From Microbacterium oleivorans (GTDB lineage: Bacteria > Actinomycetota > Actinomycetes > Actinomycetales > Microbacteriaceae): a DNA stretch of 64,000 nt. Each line of letters begins with the position of its first letter. The first letter of the stretch is position 1. The stretch is taken from the NCBI RefSeq assembly GCF_013389665.1, contig NZ_CP058316.1, positions 1,922,001 to 1,986,000 on the forward strand. The letters are read 5' to 3'. Position numbers and translations under genes: made by a program. This document shows, one piece after another, positions 10,723-20,375 of this stretch. Under the pieces are notes generated by a model that was not told the DNA's origin, made no database searches, and was given only the letters and a program-made list of their open reading frames with translations.

Positions 10723-12780
10723 TCAGATGTCGAGGAAGCGGACGTCCTTGGCGTTGCGCTGGATGAAGGTGCGGCGGGACTCGACGTCTTCACCCATGAG
10801 CACCGAGAAGATCTCGTCGGCCGCGGCCGCGTCGTCGATCGTCACCTGACGGAGGGTGCGGGTGCTGTGGTCCATGGTCGTCTCCCACAGCTCCTTCGGG
10901 TTCATCTCACCGAGACCCTTGTAGCGCTGGACGCCGGATTCCTTGGGGATGCGCTTGCCGCTCGCGAGCCCGTCCGCCAAGAGCGCATCGCGCTCCTTGT
11001 CGCTGAAGACGTACTCGTGCTCGGCGTTGGTCCACTTCAAGCGGTAGAGCGGGGGCATCGCGAGGTAGACGAAGCCCGCCTCGATGAGCCCGCGCATGTA
11101 GCGGAAGAGCAGGGTCAGCAGCAGCGTCGTGATGTGCTGCCCGTCGACGTCGGCATCGGCCATGAGGACGATCTTGTGATACCGCGCCTTCTCGACCGAG
11201 AAGTCCTCGCCGATGCCGGTGCCGAACGCCGAGATGATCGCCTGGATCTCGTTGTTGCCGAGCGCGCGGTCCAGCCGCGCCTTCTCGACGTTGAGCACCT
11301 TGCCGCGCAGCGACAGGATCGCCTGGGTCTCGGGATCGCGCCCGCGTACCGCCGAACCGCCGGCGGAATCACCCTCGACGAGGAAGATCTCCGAGATCGA
11401 GGGGTCTTTGCTCGTGCAGTCCTTGAGCTTGTCGGGCATCGACGCCGATTCGAAGACGCTCTTGCGGCGTGCGGTCTCGCGCGCCTTGCGGGCTGCGAGC
11501 CGAGCGGTCGCGGCATCCACCGCCTTCATGATCACCCGCTTGGCCTGAGCGGGGTTGCGGTCGAGCCAGTCGGTCAGCTGATCGCCCACCACCTTCTGCA
11601 CGAAGGCCTTGGCCTCGGTGTTGCCGAGCTTGGTCTTGGTCTGGCCCTCGAACTGCGGCTCCGAGAGCTTGACCGAGATGACGGCGGTCAGACCCTCGCG
11701 GATGTCATCGCCGGTGAGGTTGTCGTCCTTCTCTTTGAGGAGGCCCTTCTCCCGTGCATAGGCGTTGACCTTGGTCGTCAGCGCCGCGCGGAAGCCCTCT
11801 TCGTGGGTGCCGCCCTCGTGCGTGTTGATGGTGTTGGCGAAGGTGAAGACGTTCTCGGTGTAGCTCGTCGTCCACTGCATGGCCAGCTCGAGGGCGATGT
11901 GACGAACGGTGTCCTCGGACTCGACCTCGATGATCTCGTCGTTGACCACCTCGGTCTTACGCAGCTTGTTGAGGTACTCGACGTAGTCGACGAGTCCACG
12001 CTCGTAGAGGAAGTCGTCGTGCGGGCTCCGGCTCTCGGAGGTGCCGTCGGCGAGGTCGACCACGTACGCTGAGTCGGGTCGGAGGTCCTCGAGCGCGATG
12101 CGCAGCCCTTTGTTCAGGAAGGCCTGCTGCTGGAACCGGGTGCGGAGGGTGTCGTAGTCGAAGTGCGTCGACTCGAAGATGCTCGCGTCGGGCCAGAAGG
12201 TGATGGTCGTGCCGGTCCCGTCGGTGGCTTCGCCCTTCTCGAGCGGCGCCTGCGGCACGCCGCCGTCGTGGAACGACTGGCGCCACACGTGGCCCTGACG
12301 ACGGACCTCGACGTCGAGGCGCGTCGAGAGCGCGTTCACGACAGAAGAGCCCACACCGTGCAGACCACCCGAGACCGCGTAGCCGCCCCCGCCGAACTTT
12401 CCGCCGGCGTGGAGCACCGTGAGCACGACCTCGACGGTCGACTTGCCCTCGGTCTTGTGCATGTCGACCGGGATGCCGCGGCCGTTGTCGACGACGCGGA
12501 TCGCGCCGTCCTCGAGGACCGAGACCTGGATCGTGTCGCAGTAGCCCGCGAGGGCCTCGTCGACGGAGTTGTCGACGATCTCGTAGACGAGATGGTGCAG
12601 GCCGCGCTCGCCCGTGGACCCGATGTACATGCCGGGACGCTTCCGCACCGCCTCGAGACCCTCGAGCACCTGGATCTCGTCGGCGCCGTACTCGTTCGGT
12701 ACCTTCGTGGGGGTCTGCTCTCCCGTCGCGGCGGGGATGTCGGGATCTTCGGGAACGCTGTCGGAATTCTGAGACGTCAT
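10723..12780 (-). CDS. gyrB: DNA gyrase subunit B
   Basis: ATPase subunit of gyrase. It has a GHKL ATP site ([37 protein letters not shown]), a transducer domain, and a TOPRIM domain with [10 protein letters not shown] and the metal triplet [11 protein letters not shown]. The C-terminal motif [10 protein letters not shown] binds GyrA. The frame is open to a GTG at 12798, but ATG 12780 (MTSQNSDSV) is preferred; it has only a distant GGAG, so the start is uncertain by six codons. The length (685 residues) is normal. Confidence 0.99.
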   Translation of the reverse strand: MTSQNSDSVPEDPDIPAATGEQTPTKVPNEYGADEIQVLEGLEAVRKRPGMYIGSTGERGLHHLVYEIVDNSVDEALAGYCDTIQVSVLEDGAIRVVDNGRGIPVDMHKTEGKSTVEVVLTVLHAGGKFGGGGYAVSGGLHGVGSSVVNALSTRLDVEVRRQGHVWRQSFHDGGVPQAPLEKGEATDGTGTTITFWPDASIFESTHFDYDTLRTRFQQQAFLNKGLRIALEDLRPDSAYVVDLADGTSESRSPHDDFLYERGLVDYVEYLNKLRKTEVVNDEIIEVESEDTVRHIALELAMQWTTSYTENVFTFANTINTHEGGTHEEGFRAALTTKVNAYAREKGLLKEKDDNLTGDDIREGLTAVISVKLSEPQFEGQTKTKLGNTEAKAFVQKVVGDQLTDWLDRNPAQAKRVIMKAVDAATARLAARKARETARRKSVFESASMPDKLKDCTSKDPSISEIFLVEGDSAGGSAVRGRDPETQAILSLRGKVLNVEKARLDRALGNNEIQAIISAFGTGIGEDFSVEKARYHKIVLMADADVDGQHITTLLLTLLFRYMRGLIEAGFVYLAMPPLYRLKWTNAEHEYVFSDKERDALLADGLASGKRIPKESGVQRYKGLGEMNPKELWETTMDHSTRTLRQVTIDDAAAADEIFSVLMGEDVESRRTFIQRNAKDVRFLDI

Positions 12781-12903
12781 AGGTTTCGAGCGCTCCACAT
12801 CGGTTCGGTCGGTCCCACCCAGTCTACCGGCTCCAGGATCTCCTCGCGGGCCTCAGCGCCCGTATGGCGAACGAAAGTCGGATTCGACGACTGGGGACGT
12901 GGC

Positions 12904-13392
12904 TCATCCGTAGGTATCGCGAGGGCCGCGCCCTGGAACGGCTCTGGGGCCCCATTTCCAGGAGGGGACGTCCGGCCCTACGAAACGCACCGACTGGACC
13001 CCCGATTGCGGGAACGCTCTCACGAGCTGTGTCGTGATGGCCGCACGCATGAGATGGAGGTTCTTCGCCCACGCCGTGGAGTCGCACTGCACCGTCAGCA
13101 CACCGTCGGAGAGCGCGACGGGCGAGGCGTGGCGAGCGGTCTCCTCACCGGCGACCTCGGCCCACCGGAGCACGAGGTCCTCGCGCGAGAGCTGGGCGTC
13201 CCACCCGGCCTGACGGGTGAGGTCGGCGATGACGTCACCGAGCCCCCGAGGATCGCGACCCGTCGTGAACGGCTGGTTCTCGTCATCGTCGGTGCGGACC
13301 CGGCGCCGCTTCTTCCACCTGCCCGAGGGCTCGAGGCCCCGGAGGCGCAGATAGGTGGCGATCGTCTCGGGCAGCTCGTCAGGAGCGCTCAT
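12904..13392 (-). CDS. dciA: DciA-like (DUF721) replication protein
   Basis: A 162-residue protein of the DUF721 family found between recF and gyrB in Actinobacteria. DciA proteins act as ancestral loaders or operators of the DnaB helicase. The N-terminus is a variable basic segment (RWKKRRRVRTDD), followed by the DUF721 core (ADLTRQAGWDAQL, VLRWAEVAGEETARHASPV, LTVQCDSTAWAKNL). ATG 13392 has GAGG six bases upstream and overlaps the recF stop by 14 bases; ATG 13398 is also in frame. The helicase-loading role is a family inference. Confidence 0.88.
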   Translation of the reverse strand: MSAPDELPETIATYLRLRGLEPSGRWKKRRRVRTDDDENQPFTTGRDPRGLGDVIADLTRQAGWDAQLSREDLVLRWAEVAGEETARHASPVALSDGVLTVQCDSTAWAKNLHLMRAAITTQLVRAFPQSGVQSVRFVGPDVPSWKWGPRAVPGRGPRDTYG

Positions 13393-14545
13393 CGACATCC
13401 TCGTGCAGCGTTCCCGCCTCGACCCGCACGGTGCGCGCGCGCAGTTCGAGCGGGACGTCCTCGGCGACGGCAGCTGTGACGATCACCTGTTGGTAGTCGG
13501 CGACGATGCCGGCGAGTCGGGCTCGTCGGTCGGTGTCGAGCTCGGCGAACACGTCGTCGAGGATCACGATCGGATCGCCCAGACTCGACTCGGCGCGCAG
13601 CAGCTCGGCCGAGCCCAGCCGCAGCGACAGGGCGACCGACCACGACTCGCCGTGCGATGCATAGCCCTTGACCGGCAGATCGCGGATGCGCAGCACGAGA
13701 TCGTCGCGATGGGGACCGACGAGCGTGATCCCGCGATCGAGCTCCGCCGACCGCCGCTCGGCGAGGGCAGAGCGGAAGAGCTGCTCGATCGCCGCGGCGT
13801 CGGCGACCGCGGCACCGGCGGGTGAGTCGTCCTCCTCGGGATCCGAGCCGCCCACCGACAACGCCCACTGCAACTGCGGGCGGTGATCGGCCCCGGCGAT
13901 CGCGGCGTAGGCGGTGGCGACGGGTCCGGCCAGTTCGGACGCGAGCCGCAGCCGCGCGCGGATCACCTCGGTGCCGAGGGAGACGAGTTTGTCGTCCCAC
14001 ACCTCGAGGGTCGACAGGCCCTCGCCGCGCACGCCTCGCGATCGCGCCGACTTGAGAAGTGCGTTGCGCTGTTTGAGCACGCGGTCGTAGTCGGCGAGCA
14101 CGCCGGCCAGGCGCGGGGCCCGCTGGATCAGCAGCTGATCGGCGAACCGCCGCCGCGCCGACGGATCGCCGCGGACGATCTGGAGGTCTTCGGGTGCGAA
14201 GAGCACGACCTGCGCGTAACGCGGCAGCTCGGAGGTGCGGACGGGCGAACCGTTCACTCGAGCCTTGTTGGAACCGGTCCGGTTCAGCTGCGCCTCCAGC
14301 TGCACACGGCGCTCGCCGTGCGCGAGCCGGGCGCGGACGAACGCGGCGTCCGCACCGTCGCGGACCATCGGGGCGTCCTGAGAAACCCGATGGGAGCCGA
14401 GGGTCGCGAAGTATCCGATCGCCTCCGCGAGATTGGTCTTGCCCTGGCCGTTGCGACCGACGAAGACGCTCGCGCCGGGAGCGAGGGTGAGTTCGGCGGC
14501 CGCGTAATTGCGGAAGTCCACCAGGCTCAGCTGCTCCACGATCAT
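13379..14545 (-). CDS. recF: DNA replication and repair protein RecF
   Basis: SMC-like ATPase, 388 residues, that acts with RecO and RecR to load RecA at gaps. It begins MIVEQLSLVDFRNY, has Walker A GRNGQGKT (about residues 31-38), the ABC signature region near SHGESWSVALSLRLG, and Walker B VILDDVFAELD. It lies between dnaN and dciA/gyrB on the same strand. Nothing unusual is seen; a gnd gene, present here in some mycobacteria, is absent. Confidence 0.98.
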   Translation of the reverse strand: MIVEQLSLVDFRNYAAAELTLAPGASVFVGRNGQGKTNLAEAIGYFATLGSHRVSQDAPMVRDGADAAFVRARLAHGERRVQLEAQLNRTGSNKARVNGSPVRTSELPRYAQVVLFAPEDLQIVRGDPSARRRFADQLLIQRAPRLAGVLADYDRVLKQRNALLKSARSRGVRGEGLSTLEVWDDKLVSLGTEVIRARLRLASELAGPVATAYAAIAGADHRPQLQWALSVGGSDPEEDDSPAGAAVADAAAIEQLFRSALAERRSAELDRGITLVGPHRDDLVLRIRDLPVKGYASHGESWSVALSLRLGSAELLRAESSLGDPIVILDDVFAELDTDRRARLAGIVADYQQVIVTAAVAEDVPLELRARTVRVEAGTLHEDVDERS

Positions 14546-14609
14546 CAGATCACCCTAGTTCTCGGTTCTGACACCGGCCCCGCGGCGTATCCGGACGCCG
14601 CCGCCGGCC

Positions 14610-15749
14610 TCAGCGCAGGAGGAGGTTGGGCTGCAGGAGGTACTTGAACGACTCCACGCCGCCCGACGTCTGCGGGGTGATGAGGATCGGGCTCAGCTTG
14701 TTGGCGTTCTCGCTCGAGGTGAACGTCACGCGGGTGAACTCGCTCTTGACCGCAGCGAGGGCTTCGAGCAGGTACTGCGGGTTCAGCCCGATGACGACCT
14801 CCTCGCCGGTGAGGGTCGCGTCGACCGACTCCGTCGCGCGCGCCTGCTCGGTTCCCGACGCATCCATCGACACGCCATCGGCCCCGAAGGTGAATCGCAG
14901 CGGCGCCGACCGGTCGAGAACGAGGGCGACACGGCGCACAGCCTCGATGAGCTCACCGGTGTTGACGACCGCGTGATGCTCGGTGGCTTCCGGGAAGAGG
15001 CGTCGGACCGGCGGGAAGTTGCCTTTGATCAGCAGGGAGGTGACCGTCTTGTTGCCCGCGGTGAACGCGATGATCTCGCGGTCGCCCGAGCCCGAGAACG
15101 ACACGGTGATGTCTCCGGAGTGCGAGAAGGTCTTGCCCACCTCGGTCAGTGTCCGAGCGGGGACCAGGGCCGTCGTGGTGTTCTCGTCCGCCGCGATCCC
15201 GCTGTCGAAGGGGATGTCGCGCAGCGCGACGCGGTAGCGGTCGGTCGCGACGAGGCTCAACTGGGTTCCGGTCACCTCGAGCTGCACGCCGGTGAGGACA
15301 GGGGTGACGTCGTCGCGGGACGCCGCGAACGCGACCTGCGAGATGGCCTGTGCGAAGTCTTCGGCCGGAACGACGCCCGACTCGCCCGAGACCTCGGGGA
15401 TGGCGGGGTACTCCTGCACGGGCATCGATGCGAGGGTGAACCGCGCCGAGCCGCACGAGAGCACGATGCCGTCGTCGTCGACGGCGATCTGGATCGGCGC
15501 GTTCGGCAGCCTGCTGGCGATCTCCGAGAGCAGGCGGCCGTGCACGAGGATCGTGCCGGGCTCGTCGATCGTCGCCTCGATCGTCGTGCGAGCCGAGGCT
15601 TCGTAGTCGAAAGCCGACAGCGACAGTCCGGCGTCGGTGGCTTCGATGAGCACACCGGCGAGGATCGGCTGGGGATTGCGCTGCGGAAGGAGCTTCACGA
15701 CGAACGACACAGCCTCGCTGAAGACGTCGCGATTGACCTGGAACTTCAC
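14610..15749 (-). CDS. dnaN: DNA polymerase III beta sliding clamp
   Basis: A 379-residue beta clamp beginning MKFQVNRDVFSEAVSFVVKL. It has the three-domain clamp pattern, with PILAGVLIEA, a second repeat around PVLTGVQLEV, and YLLEALAAV near the C-terminus. It forms the ring that tethers polymerase. It lies immediately left of the oriC candidate region and is transcribed away from it, the standard dnaA-oriC-dnaN-recF arrangement. Confidence 0.99.
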   Translation of the reverse strand: MKFQVNRDVFSEAVSFVVKLLPQRNPQPILAGVLIEATDAGLSLSAFDYEASARTTIEATIDEPGTILVHGRLLSEIASRLPNAPIQIAVDDDGIVLSCGSARFTLASMPVQEYPAIPEVSGESGVVPAEDFAQAISQVAFAASRDDVTPVLTGVQLEVTGTQLSLVATDRYRVALRDIPFDSGIAADENTTTALVPARTLTEVGKTFSHSGDITVSFSGSGDREIIAFTAGNKTVTSLLIKGNFPPVRRLFPEATEHHAVVNTGELIEAVRRVALVLDRSAPLRFTFGADGVSMDASGTEQARATESVDATLTGEEVVIGLNPQYLLEALAAVKSEFTRVTFTSSENANKLSPILITPQTSGGVESFKYLLQPNLLLR

Positions 15750-15904
15750 TGGTGCTCCCTTGTCGAGGTTGAAAGCTCTCCCATGCTAGTGCCCATGCAG
15801 GGTCGTGCCCGAAGCACGGCGTCAGCCGGTTCGACCGCCTTCGAGGTGATCGAATCCCTTTTCTCTCTAGATATCTCTGTCTTCTTCTTCACTGCTGTGG
15901 AAAC

Positions 15905-15913
15905 TGTGGATAA
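15905..15913 (-). promoter_or_regulatory. DnaA box (oriC, left)
   Basis: TGTGGATAA, a perfect match to the consensus on the minus strand, directly next to the AT-rich stretch. Confidence 0.8.
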
Positions 15914-16073
15914 CTCTGGGGATCCCGGTCGACGCCTGGGAACGACAAACGTGTAACTTGTGGGCCGGCTGCGGATGGATGCGTGAACGGATCCGGATCG
16001 CGATGGACGTCTGCGAGCGGGAGTCCACAGGCCGACGGGGATTCGTTCACAACTGTTCGACGTGGAATCGAAG

Positions 16074-16093
16074 TTATCCACAGGTTGTCCACA
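16074..16093 (+). promoter_or_regulatory. Tandem DnaA boxes (oriC, right)
   Basis: TTATCCACA at 16074-16082 and TTGTCCACA at 16085-16093 are in the same orientation, 11 bases start to start (about one helical turn). Confidence 0.85.
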
Positions 16094-16164
16094 CTGTGCA
16101 GAACCGCATGATGGGACCTCCGGGGCGCACTGTCAAGCCGAGCGCCGGGTGCGCCGTGGGTGCG

Positions 16165-17586
16165 TCAGCGTCGCCCGAGCTGAGCCGTGATCTCGGAGAC
16201 CTGGTTGTAGATCGAGCGGCGCTCCTTCATGAGCTCGCTGATCTTCTTGTATGCGTACATCACCGTGGTGTGGTCGCGATTACCGAAGAGCTGCCCGATC
16301 TTGGGCAGCGACAGGCTGGTGCGTTCCCGGCACAGGTACATGGCGATCTGTCGTGCGGTCGCGACGGCCTGGGACCGGCTCGATCCGTAGAGGTCGTCGA
16401 CGGAGAGGCGGAAGTACTGGGCTGTCGCAGTGATGATGTCGGTTGGAGAGATCACGTTGGCGTCATCCTGGTCGACGATGTCGCGAAGCACTGTCTGAGC
16501 CAACGAGATGTCGAGGGTCGAGCGGTTGAGGCTCGAGAAGGCCGAGACGCGGATGAGGGCGCCCTCGAGCTCACGGATGTTCGACGACACCTTCGTCGCG
16601 ATGTACTCGAGGACCTCGTCGGGCACGAGCAGCCGCTCGGACTGCGCCTTCTTGCGGAGGATGGCGATGCGCGTCTCGAGGTCGGGCGCCTGGACGTCGG
16701 TGATCAGGCCCCACTCGAACCGGCTGCGCATGCGGTCCTCGAAGCCGGTGAGGTGGCGCGGCGGCAGGTCGCTGGTGATGACGACCTGCTTGTCGTGGTC
16801 GTGGAGGGTGTTGAAGGTGTGGAAGAACGCCTCCTGCGTCTCGGCGCGCCCCTGGAGGAACTGGATGTCGTCGATGAGCAGGATGTCGACCTCGCGATAG
16901 CGCGCCTGGAAGGCCGAGCCGCGGTTGTTGGCGATCGAGTTGATGAAGTCGTTCGTGAACTCCTCGCTCGAGACATAGCGCACGCGGATGCCGGTGTAGA
17001 GGTTGAGCGCGTAGTCGCCGATGGCGTGGAGCAGGTGGGTCTTGCCCAGGCCCGAGTCGCCGTAGATGAACAGCGGGTTGTAGGCCTTCGCCGGCGCTTC
17101 GGCCACGGCGACGGCCGCGGCGTGCGCGAACCTGTTCGACTGGCCGATGACGAAGTTGTCGAACGTGTACTTCGGGTTCAGCCGGGTGTCGTGGCGGGAC
17201 GTCGACACCGGGGGCTCGACGTACTCCTCGCCGGCGGGTCGCAGCGGCGCGGGAGCTGCGGCGGACTGCACCGGGATGGGTGCGGTGAGATGACTGTCTG
17301 CCAGTTCGGGGTTCACGACCACGCGGAAGCTCGCCGCCCCGGGCTCGACGTGCACGTGGGCGAGCGCCTCCATGATGGGCTGCCGTAGGCGCTTGTTCAG
17401 CTGAGCGGCGGTCAGATCGTTCGGGACGTCGAGGTAGAGGGTGCCGCCCATGACGCCCTGGGCGACGGCCAGGCTCAGGAATCCCTGCATCTGCGGGGTC
17501 ACGCGGTCGTCGTCGGCCAGCAGGTCGAGGACGGCGGTCCACACCGGGACGTCCGGGAGATCGTGCTGAGCCAAGGGTTCTCCCAC
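16165..17586 (-). CDS. dnaA: Chromosomal replication initiator DnaA
   Basis: AAA+ initiator that binds DnaA boxes and melts oriC. Domain I is at the N-terminus and is followed by a Pro/Ala linker. Domain III has Walker [11 protein letters not shown], Walker [10 protein letters not shown] and sensor motifs. The C-terminal DNA-binding domain contains the signature [14 protein letters not shown]. The open frame reaches 17664, but that extension runs through DnaA boxes. GTG 17586 is used here; TTG 17574, with GGGAG five bases upstream, has the better ribosome site and may be the real start (469 rather than 473 residues). Confidence 0.98.
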   Translation of the reverse strand: MGEPLAQHDLPDVPVWTAVLDLLADDDRVTPQMQGFLSLAVAQGVMGGTLYLDVPNDLTAAQLNKRLRQPIMEALAHVHVEPGAASFRVVVNPELADSHLTAPIPVQSAAAPAPLRPAGEEYVEPPVSTSRHDTRLNPKYTFDNFVIGQSNRFAHAAAVAVAEAPAKAYNPLFIYGDSGLGKTHLLHAIGDYALNLYTGIRVRYVSSEEFTNDFINSIANNRGSAFQARYREVDILLIDDIQFLQGRAETQEAFFHTFNTLHDHDKQVVITSDLPPRHLTGFEDRMRSRFEWGLITDVQAPDLETRIAILRKKAQSERLLVPDEVLEYIATKVSSNIRELEGALIRVSAFSSLNRSTLDISLAQTVLRDIVDQDDANVISPTDIITATAQYFRLSVDDLYGSSRSQAVATARQIAMYLCRERTSLSLPKIGQLFGNRDHTTVMYAYKKISELMKERRSIYNQVSEITAQLGRR

Positions 17587-17598
17587 GGTGATCGAAGG

Positions 17599-17741
17599 TT
17601 TTCCACACAGCCTCGCGCCGAACTGGGGATAGCTGTGGATAACTGACCGTGACACGCTAGTCACGCGGCGTCGACGGAGCCAAATCCACTGTAGTTCCGG
17701 CCCGCGTGTCGTCGCCAGGGGCTGTGTACAGCGGTGGATAA
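17599..17741. promoter_or_regulatory. DnaA boxes upstream of dnaA
   Basis: TTTTCCACA (17599-17607), a perfect TGTGGATAA (17634-17642) and the one-mismatch GGTGGATAA (17733-17741) lie in the dnaA/rpmH divergent gap. They could mediate DnaA autoregulation or form a second half of a bipartite origin. Confidence 0.65.
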
Positions 17742-17764
17742 TTGCGGGTTCCCATCACGTCGGT

Positions 17765-17793
17765 TTGAGTTACGGGGAAACGCGACGTACCCT
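17765..17793 (+). promoter_or_regulatory. Sigma-70-type promoter for rpmH operon
   Basis: TTGAGT (17765-17770) and TACCCT (17788-17793) are separated by 17 bases, about 90 bases before the rpmH start. The gap between the dnaA start and rpmH holds this, the DnaA boxes and nothing else that I can identify. Confidence 0.5.
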
Positions 17794-17882
17794 TAGTCGG
17801 TTGACTTATGCCCGCAAGGGCAGTCCTGTACCCGTGTCCCCGTATGAAGCGTTCGGGTGACCGCCGATCCGGAGTGATCCCT

Positions 17883-18020
17883 ATGAGCAAGCGCACGTTC
17901 CAGCCCAACAACCGCCGCCGCGCCAAGAAGCACGGCTTCCGCGCCCGCATGCGCACCCGCGCCGGTCGTGCCATCCTGTCGGCACGCCGCGGCAAGGGCC
18001 GCACCGAGCTGTCGGCCTGA
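17883..18020 (+). CDS. rpmH: 50S ribosomal protein L34
   Basis: A 45-residue very basic protein, [20 protein letters not shown], then the [13 protein letters not shown] core, which identifies L34. The frame is open further upstream to 17808, but ATG 17883 is the conserved start. It is first gene of the rpmH-rnpA-yidD-yidC-jag-rsmG series moving right from oriC. Confidence 0.99.
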   Translation: MSKRTFQPNNRRRAKKHGFRARMRTRAGRAILSARRGKGRTELSA

Positions 18021-18032
18021 CGCAGCCTCTCT

Positions 18033-18371
18033 GTGCTGGCGCGCGGAAACCGGATCACGCGCGGGGCGGATTACAAGGCCGTCGTCCGCGGGGGTGCTCG
18101 GTGTGCCGGATCGCACACCGTGACCTACGTGGTGTCGAGCGGATCTCGGCGCTCCCCGCGTTTCGGTTTCATCGTCAGCAAGCAAGTCGGATCAGCCGTC
18201 GTGCGCAATACAGTGCGCCGACGGCTGAAGGCCGTTTGTGCGCAGGTTCTGCCCGAGGTGCGCGAGGGCGCCGACATCGTCATCCGTGCCCTGCCCTCGG
18301 CGGCCGGGTCGGACTTCGCTCAACTGCGAGAAGAGGTGACGCGGTGCCTGCGACGACGAGCATCGGCATGA
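18033..18371 (+). CDS. rnpA: Ribonuclease P protein component
   Basis: A 112-residue protein subunit of RNase P, which binds the RNA subunit for 5' processing of pre-tRNA. It has the family signature VVRNTVRRRLKAV (RNR motif) and RFGFIVSKQVGSA upstream of it. The GTG start lies 12 bases after rpmH, so the two are co-transcribed. No strong Shine-Dalgarno is seen. Confidence 0.97.
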   Translation: MLARGNRITRGADYKAVVRGGARCAGSHTVTYVVSSGSRRSPRFGFIVSKQVGSAVVRNTVRRRLKAVCAQVLPEVREGADIVIRALPSAAGSDFAQLREEVTRCLRRRASA

Positions 18372-18724
18372 GCTGGTCGACGTTGCCGGCCGCCTCCATC
18401 GGTGACGGTCGTCTCGCGGCGTCGTCGCTGCTCCGATCCGTGCCCCTCGCACCGCGCAACGCCGGGATAGCGGTGCTTCATGCATATCGCTCGGTGGTGT
18501 CTCCGCTCTACGGCGATGTCTGCAAGTACTACCCGAGCTGTTCCGCCTACGCCGTGGGCGCGGTTCAGCAGCACGGGCTCGTGAAGGGCTCGGCTCTCGC
18601 CGCCGCCCGCCTCGCACGATGCCACCCGTGGGCAGCGGGAGGCGTCGACGACGTTCCCGCCCACCGGACCTTCCGCCACACCCTGACCAGGCACGGCTTC
18701 GTCGTGCCGCCGAGAAAGGACTGA
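18368..18724 (+). CDS. yidD: Membrane protein insertion efficiency factor YidD
   Basis: A 118-residue YidD family protein that assists YidC-dependent membrane insertion. The diagnostic motif CKYYPSCSAYAVGAV lies in the middle, followed by RCHPW and the C-terminal GGVDDVP. ATG 18368 overlaps the rnpA stop as ATGA; GTG 18344, with GAGG seven bases upstream, is an alternative giving eight more residues. The family core starts only at LAPRNAGIAVLHAYR, so the N-terminus is a lineage-specific extension. Confidence 0.94.
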   Translation: MSWSTLPAASIGDGRLAASSLLRSVPLAPRNAGIAVLHAYRSVVSPLYGDVCKYYPSCSAYAVGAVQQHGLVKGSALAAARLARCHPWAAGGVDDVPAHRTFRHTLTRHGFVVPPRKD

Positions 18725-18727
18725 TCC

Positions 18728-19819
18728 GTGCTGGATCTCTTCCTCGCCACGCCGACTCCCGTCGTGCCGACCCCGACGACTCCTCCTCCCGGCGGTGCTG
18801 ACTTCTTCAGCACGATCATGTGGCCGTTCAAGTTCCTCGTCGAGGCCATCCTGGTGTTCTGGCACTGGGTCCTGACCGCTGTCGGGATGCCCGCTGCCGC
18901 CGGCGCGACCTGGGTCATGTCGATCATCGGCCTGGTCATCGTCGTGCGCTCCGCGCTGATCCCGCTCTTCGTGCGGCAGATCAAGAGCCAGCGCAAGATG
19001 ATGGAGCTCGCGCCCGACATGCGCAAGATCCAGGAGAAGTACCGCGGGAAGCGCGATCAACTCTCCCGCGAGGCGATGAGCCGCGAGACGATGGCGCTGT
19101 ACAAGAAGCACGGCACGACGCCGGTCTCGAGTTGCCTGCCGCTCCTCGTGCAGATGCCGATCCTGCTGGGCATGTTCTACACCTTGAGCGACGTCAAGAA
19201 GCACGCCGAGTGGGGCGTGGGTGGCGTCGGTCTGCTCAACGTGGATCTCACCAAGCAGTTCTACGACGCGCAGCTGTTCGACGTCGCGCCGCTCCACACG
19301 AACATGATCGAGGCCATCAACCTCGGGCAGACGGCGACGGTGACGATCCTCGTCATCCTCGTCGTCCTGATGATCGCGTCGCAGTTCATCACCCAGCTGC
19401 AGATCATCTCGAAGAACCTGTCGCCCGAGGCCAAGACCGGCCAGGCGTACCAGATGCAGAAGATCATGCTCTACGTGCTCCCGCTGGCCTTCATCTTCTC
19501 GGGTGTGTTCTTCCCCCTCGGTGTCGTCATGTACTGGTTCACGTCGAACATCTGGACCATGGCGCAGCAGTTCATCGTCATCCGCAACCTGCCCACGCCG
19601 GGTTCGGAGGCGGCGAAGGCGCGCGAGGAGCGTCTCGCACGCAAGGGCAAGGCCCTCGACGCGAAGGGCCGCGTGATCTCGATGGAGAAGTACGAGGCCG
19701 AGCAGCAGCGACTCCTCGAAGAAGCAGAGCGTGCGCGCGCAGCGCAGCCCAAGCGTCAGCAGCCGATGAACAAGCAGCGTGCCAAGAAGCAGTCGCAGAA
19801 GGACGGGCCGCAGGCCTGA
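18728..19819 (+). CDS. yidC: Membrane protein insertase YidC
   Basis: A 363-residue insertase of the Oxa1/YidC/Alb3 family. The N-terminus is hydrophobic without a large periplasmic domain, as in Gram-positives. Visible are the Arg-containing cavity helix (VVRSALIPLFVRQIKSQRKM), the cytoplasmic coiled hairpin (MRKIQEKYRGKRDQL), the LPLLVQMPILLGMFY helix and three further helices, then a Lys/Arg-rich C-terminal tail likely to bind ribosomes. It starts three bases after yidD. Confidence 0.97.
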   Translation: MLDLFLATPTPVVPTPTTPPPGGADFFSTIMWPFKFLVEAILVFWHWVLTAVGMPAAAGATWVMSIIGLVIVVRSALIPLFVRQIKSQRKMMELAPDMRKIQEKYRGKRDQLSREAMSRETMALYKKHGTTPVSSCLPLLVQMPILLGMFYTLSDVKKHAEWGVGGVGLLNVDLTKQFYDAQLFDVAPLHTNMIEAINLGQTATVTILVILVVLMIASQFITQLQIISKNLSPEAKTGQAYQMQKIMLYVLPLAFIFSGVFFPLGVVMYWFTSNIWTMAQQFIVIRNLPTPGSEAAKAREERLARKGKALDAKGRVISMEKYEAEQQRLLEEAERARAAQPKRQQPMNKQRAKKQSQKDGPQA

Positions 19820-19868
19820 CCCCGCGTTCATCCGCCGGCACCCGACCCAGATCACCGGGAGGAACCCC

Positions 19869-20375
19869 ATGAGCAACCCCACCGAGTCCCCGTCCGTCGA
19901 GCGCTCCGAAGCGACCGTGGAAGAGCTCGAACGCGAGGGCGACATCGCCGCGGACTATCTCGAGGGTCTGCTGGACATCGCTGACATCGACGGGGATCTG
20001 AACCTGGATGTCCGTGCCGGACGCGCGTATGTTTCGGTCGAGGCCGAGGATGCTGCGTCGTTGCGCGTGCTGGCGGATCCCGACGTCGTGCAGGCGGTGC
20101 AGGAGCTGACGCGTATCGCCGTCCAGACGAAGACCGGACGGTTCTCGCGGCTCATCCTCGATATCGGTGGTTCGCGGGATGCGCGCCGGGTCGAGCTCGA
20201 ACGCCTGGTCGACCGTGCCGTCGAGCGCCTCAACGAGGGCGCATCACAGGCCTCGCTCCCGGCGATGTCGAGCTATGAGCGCAAGCTCGTGCACGACATC
20301 GCTGCCGAGCGCGGCGTGGTTTCGGAGTCGTACGGCGAAGGTGCCGACCGCCACACCGTTATCCGTCATGGCTGA
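19869..20375 (+). CDS. khpB: R3H/KH-domain RNA-binding protein Jag (KhpB)
   Basis: A 168-residue protein with a KH-like domain (ADIDGDLNLDVRAGRAYVSV) and a C-terminal R3H domain (SSYERKLVHDIAAERGVVSES). KhpB proteins bind RNA and influence envelope growth. The N-terminal Jag-N domain found in Firmicutes is missing, which is normal for Actinobacteria. The ATG follows GGGAGGAAC, and the end overlaps the rsmG start by eight bases. Confidence 0.94.
   Translation: MSNPTESPSVERSEATVEELEREGDIAADYLEGLLDIADIDGDLNLDVRAGRAYVSVEAEDAASLRVLADPDVVQAVQELTRIAVQTKTGRFSRLILDIGGSRDARRVELERLVDRAVERLNEGASQASLPAMSSYERKLVHDIAAERGVVSESYGEGADRHTVIRHG

Larger units (their letters stand above)
15750..16164. other. oriC: Putative replication origin (oriC) between dnaN and dnaA
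   Basis: A 415-bp non-coding gap between dnaN and dnaA. It holds exact DnaA boxes at 15905-15913 (TGTGGATAA) and 16074-16082 (TTATCCACA), TTGTCCACA at 16085-16093, and weaker boxes near 15896 (TGTGGAAAC) and 16043 (TCGTTCACA). A pyrimidine-rich, relatively AT-rich stretch at about 15856-15893, beside the first box, is a candidate unwinding element. Gene directions flip around this region: leftward to the left, rightward from rpmH onward. Confidence 0.85.
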
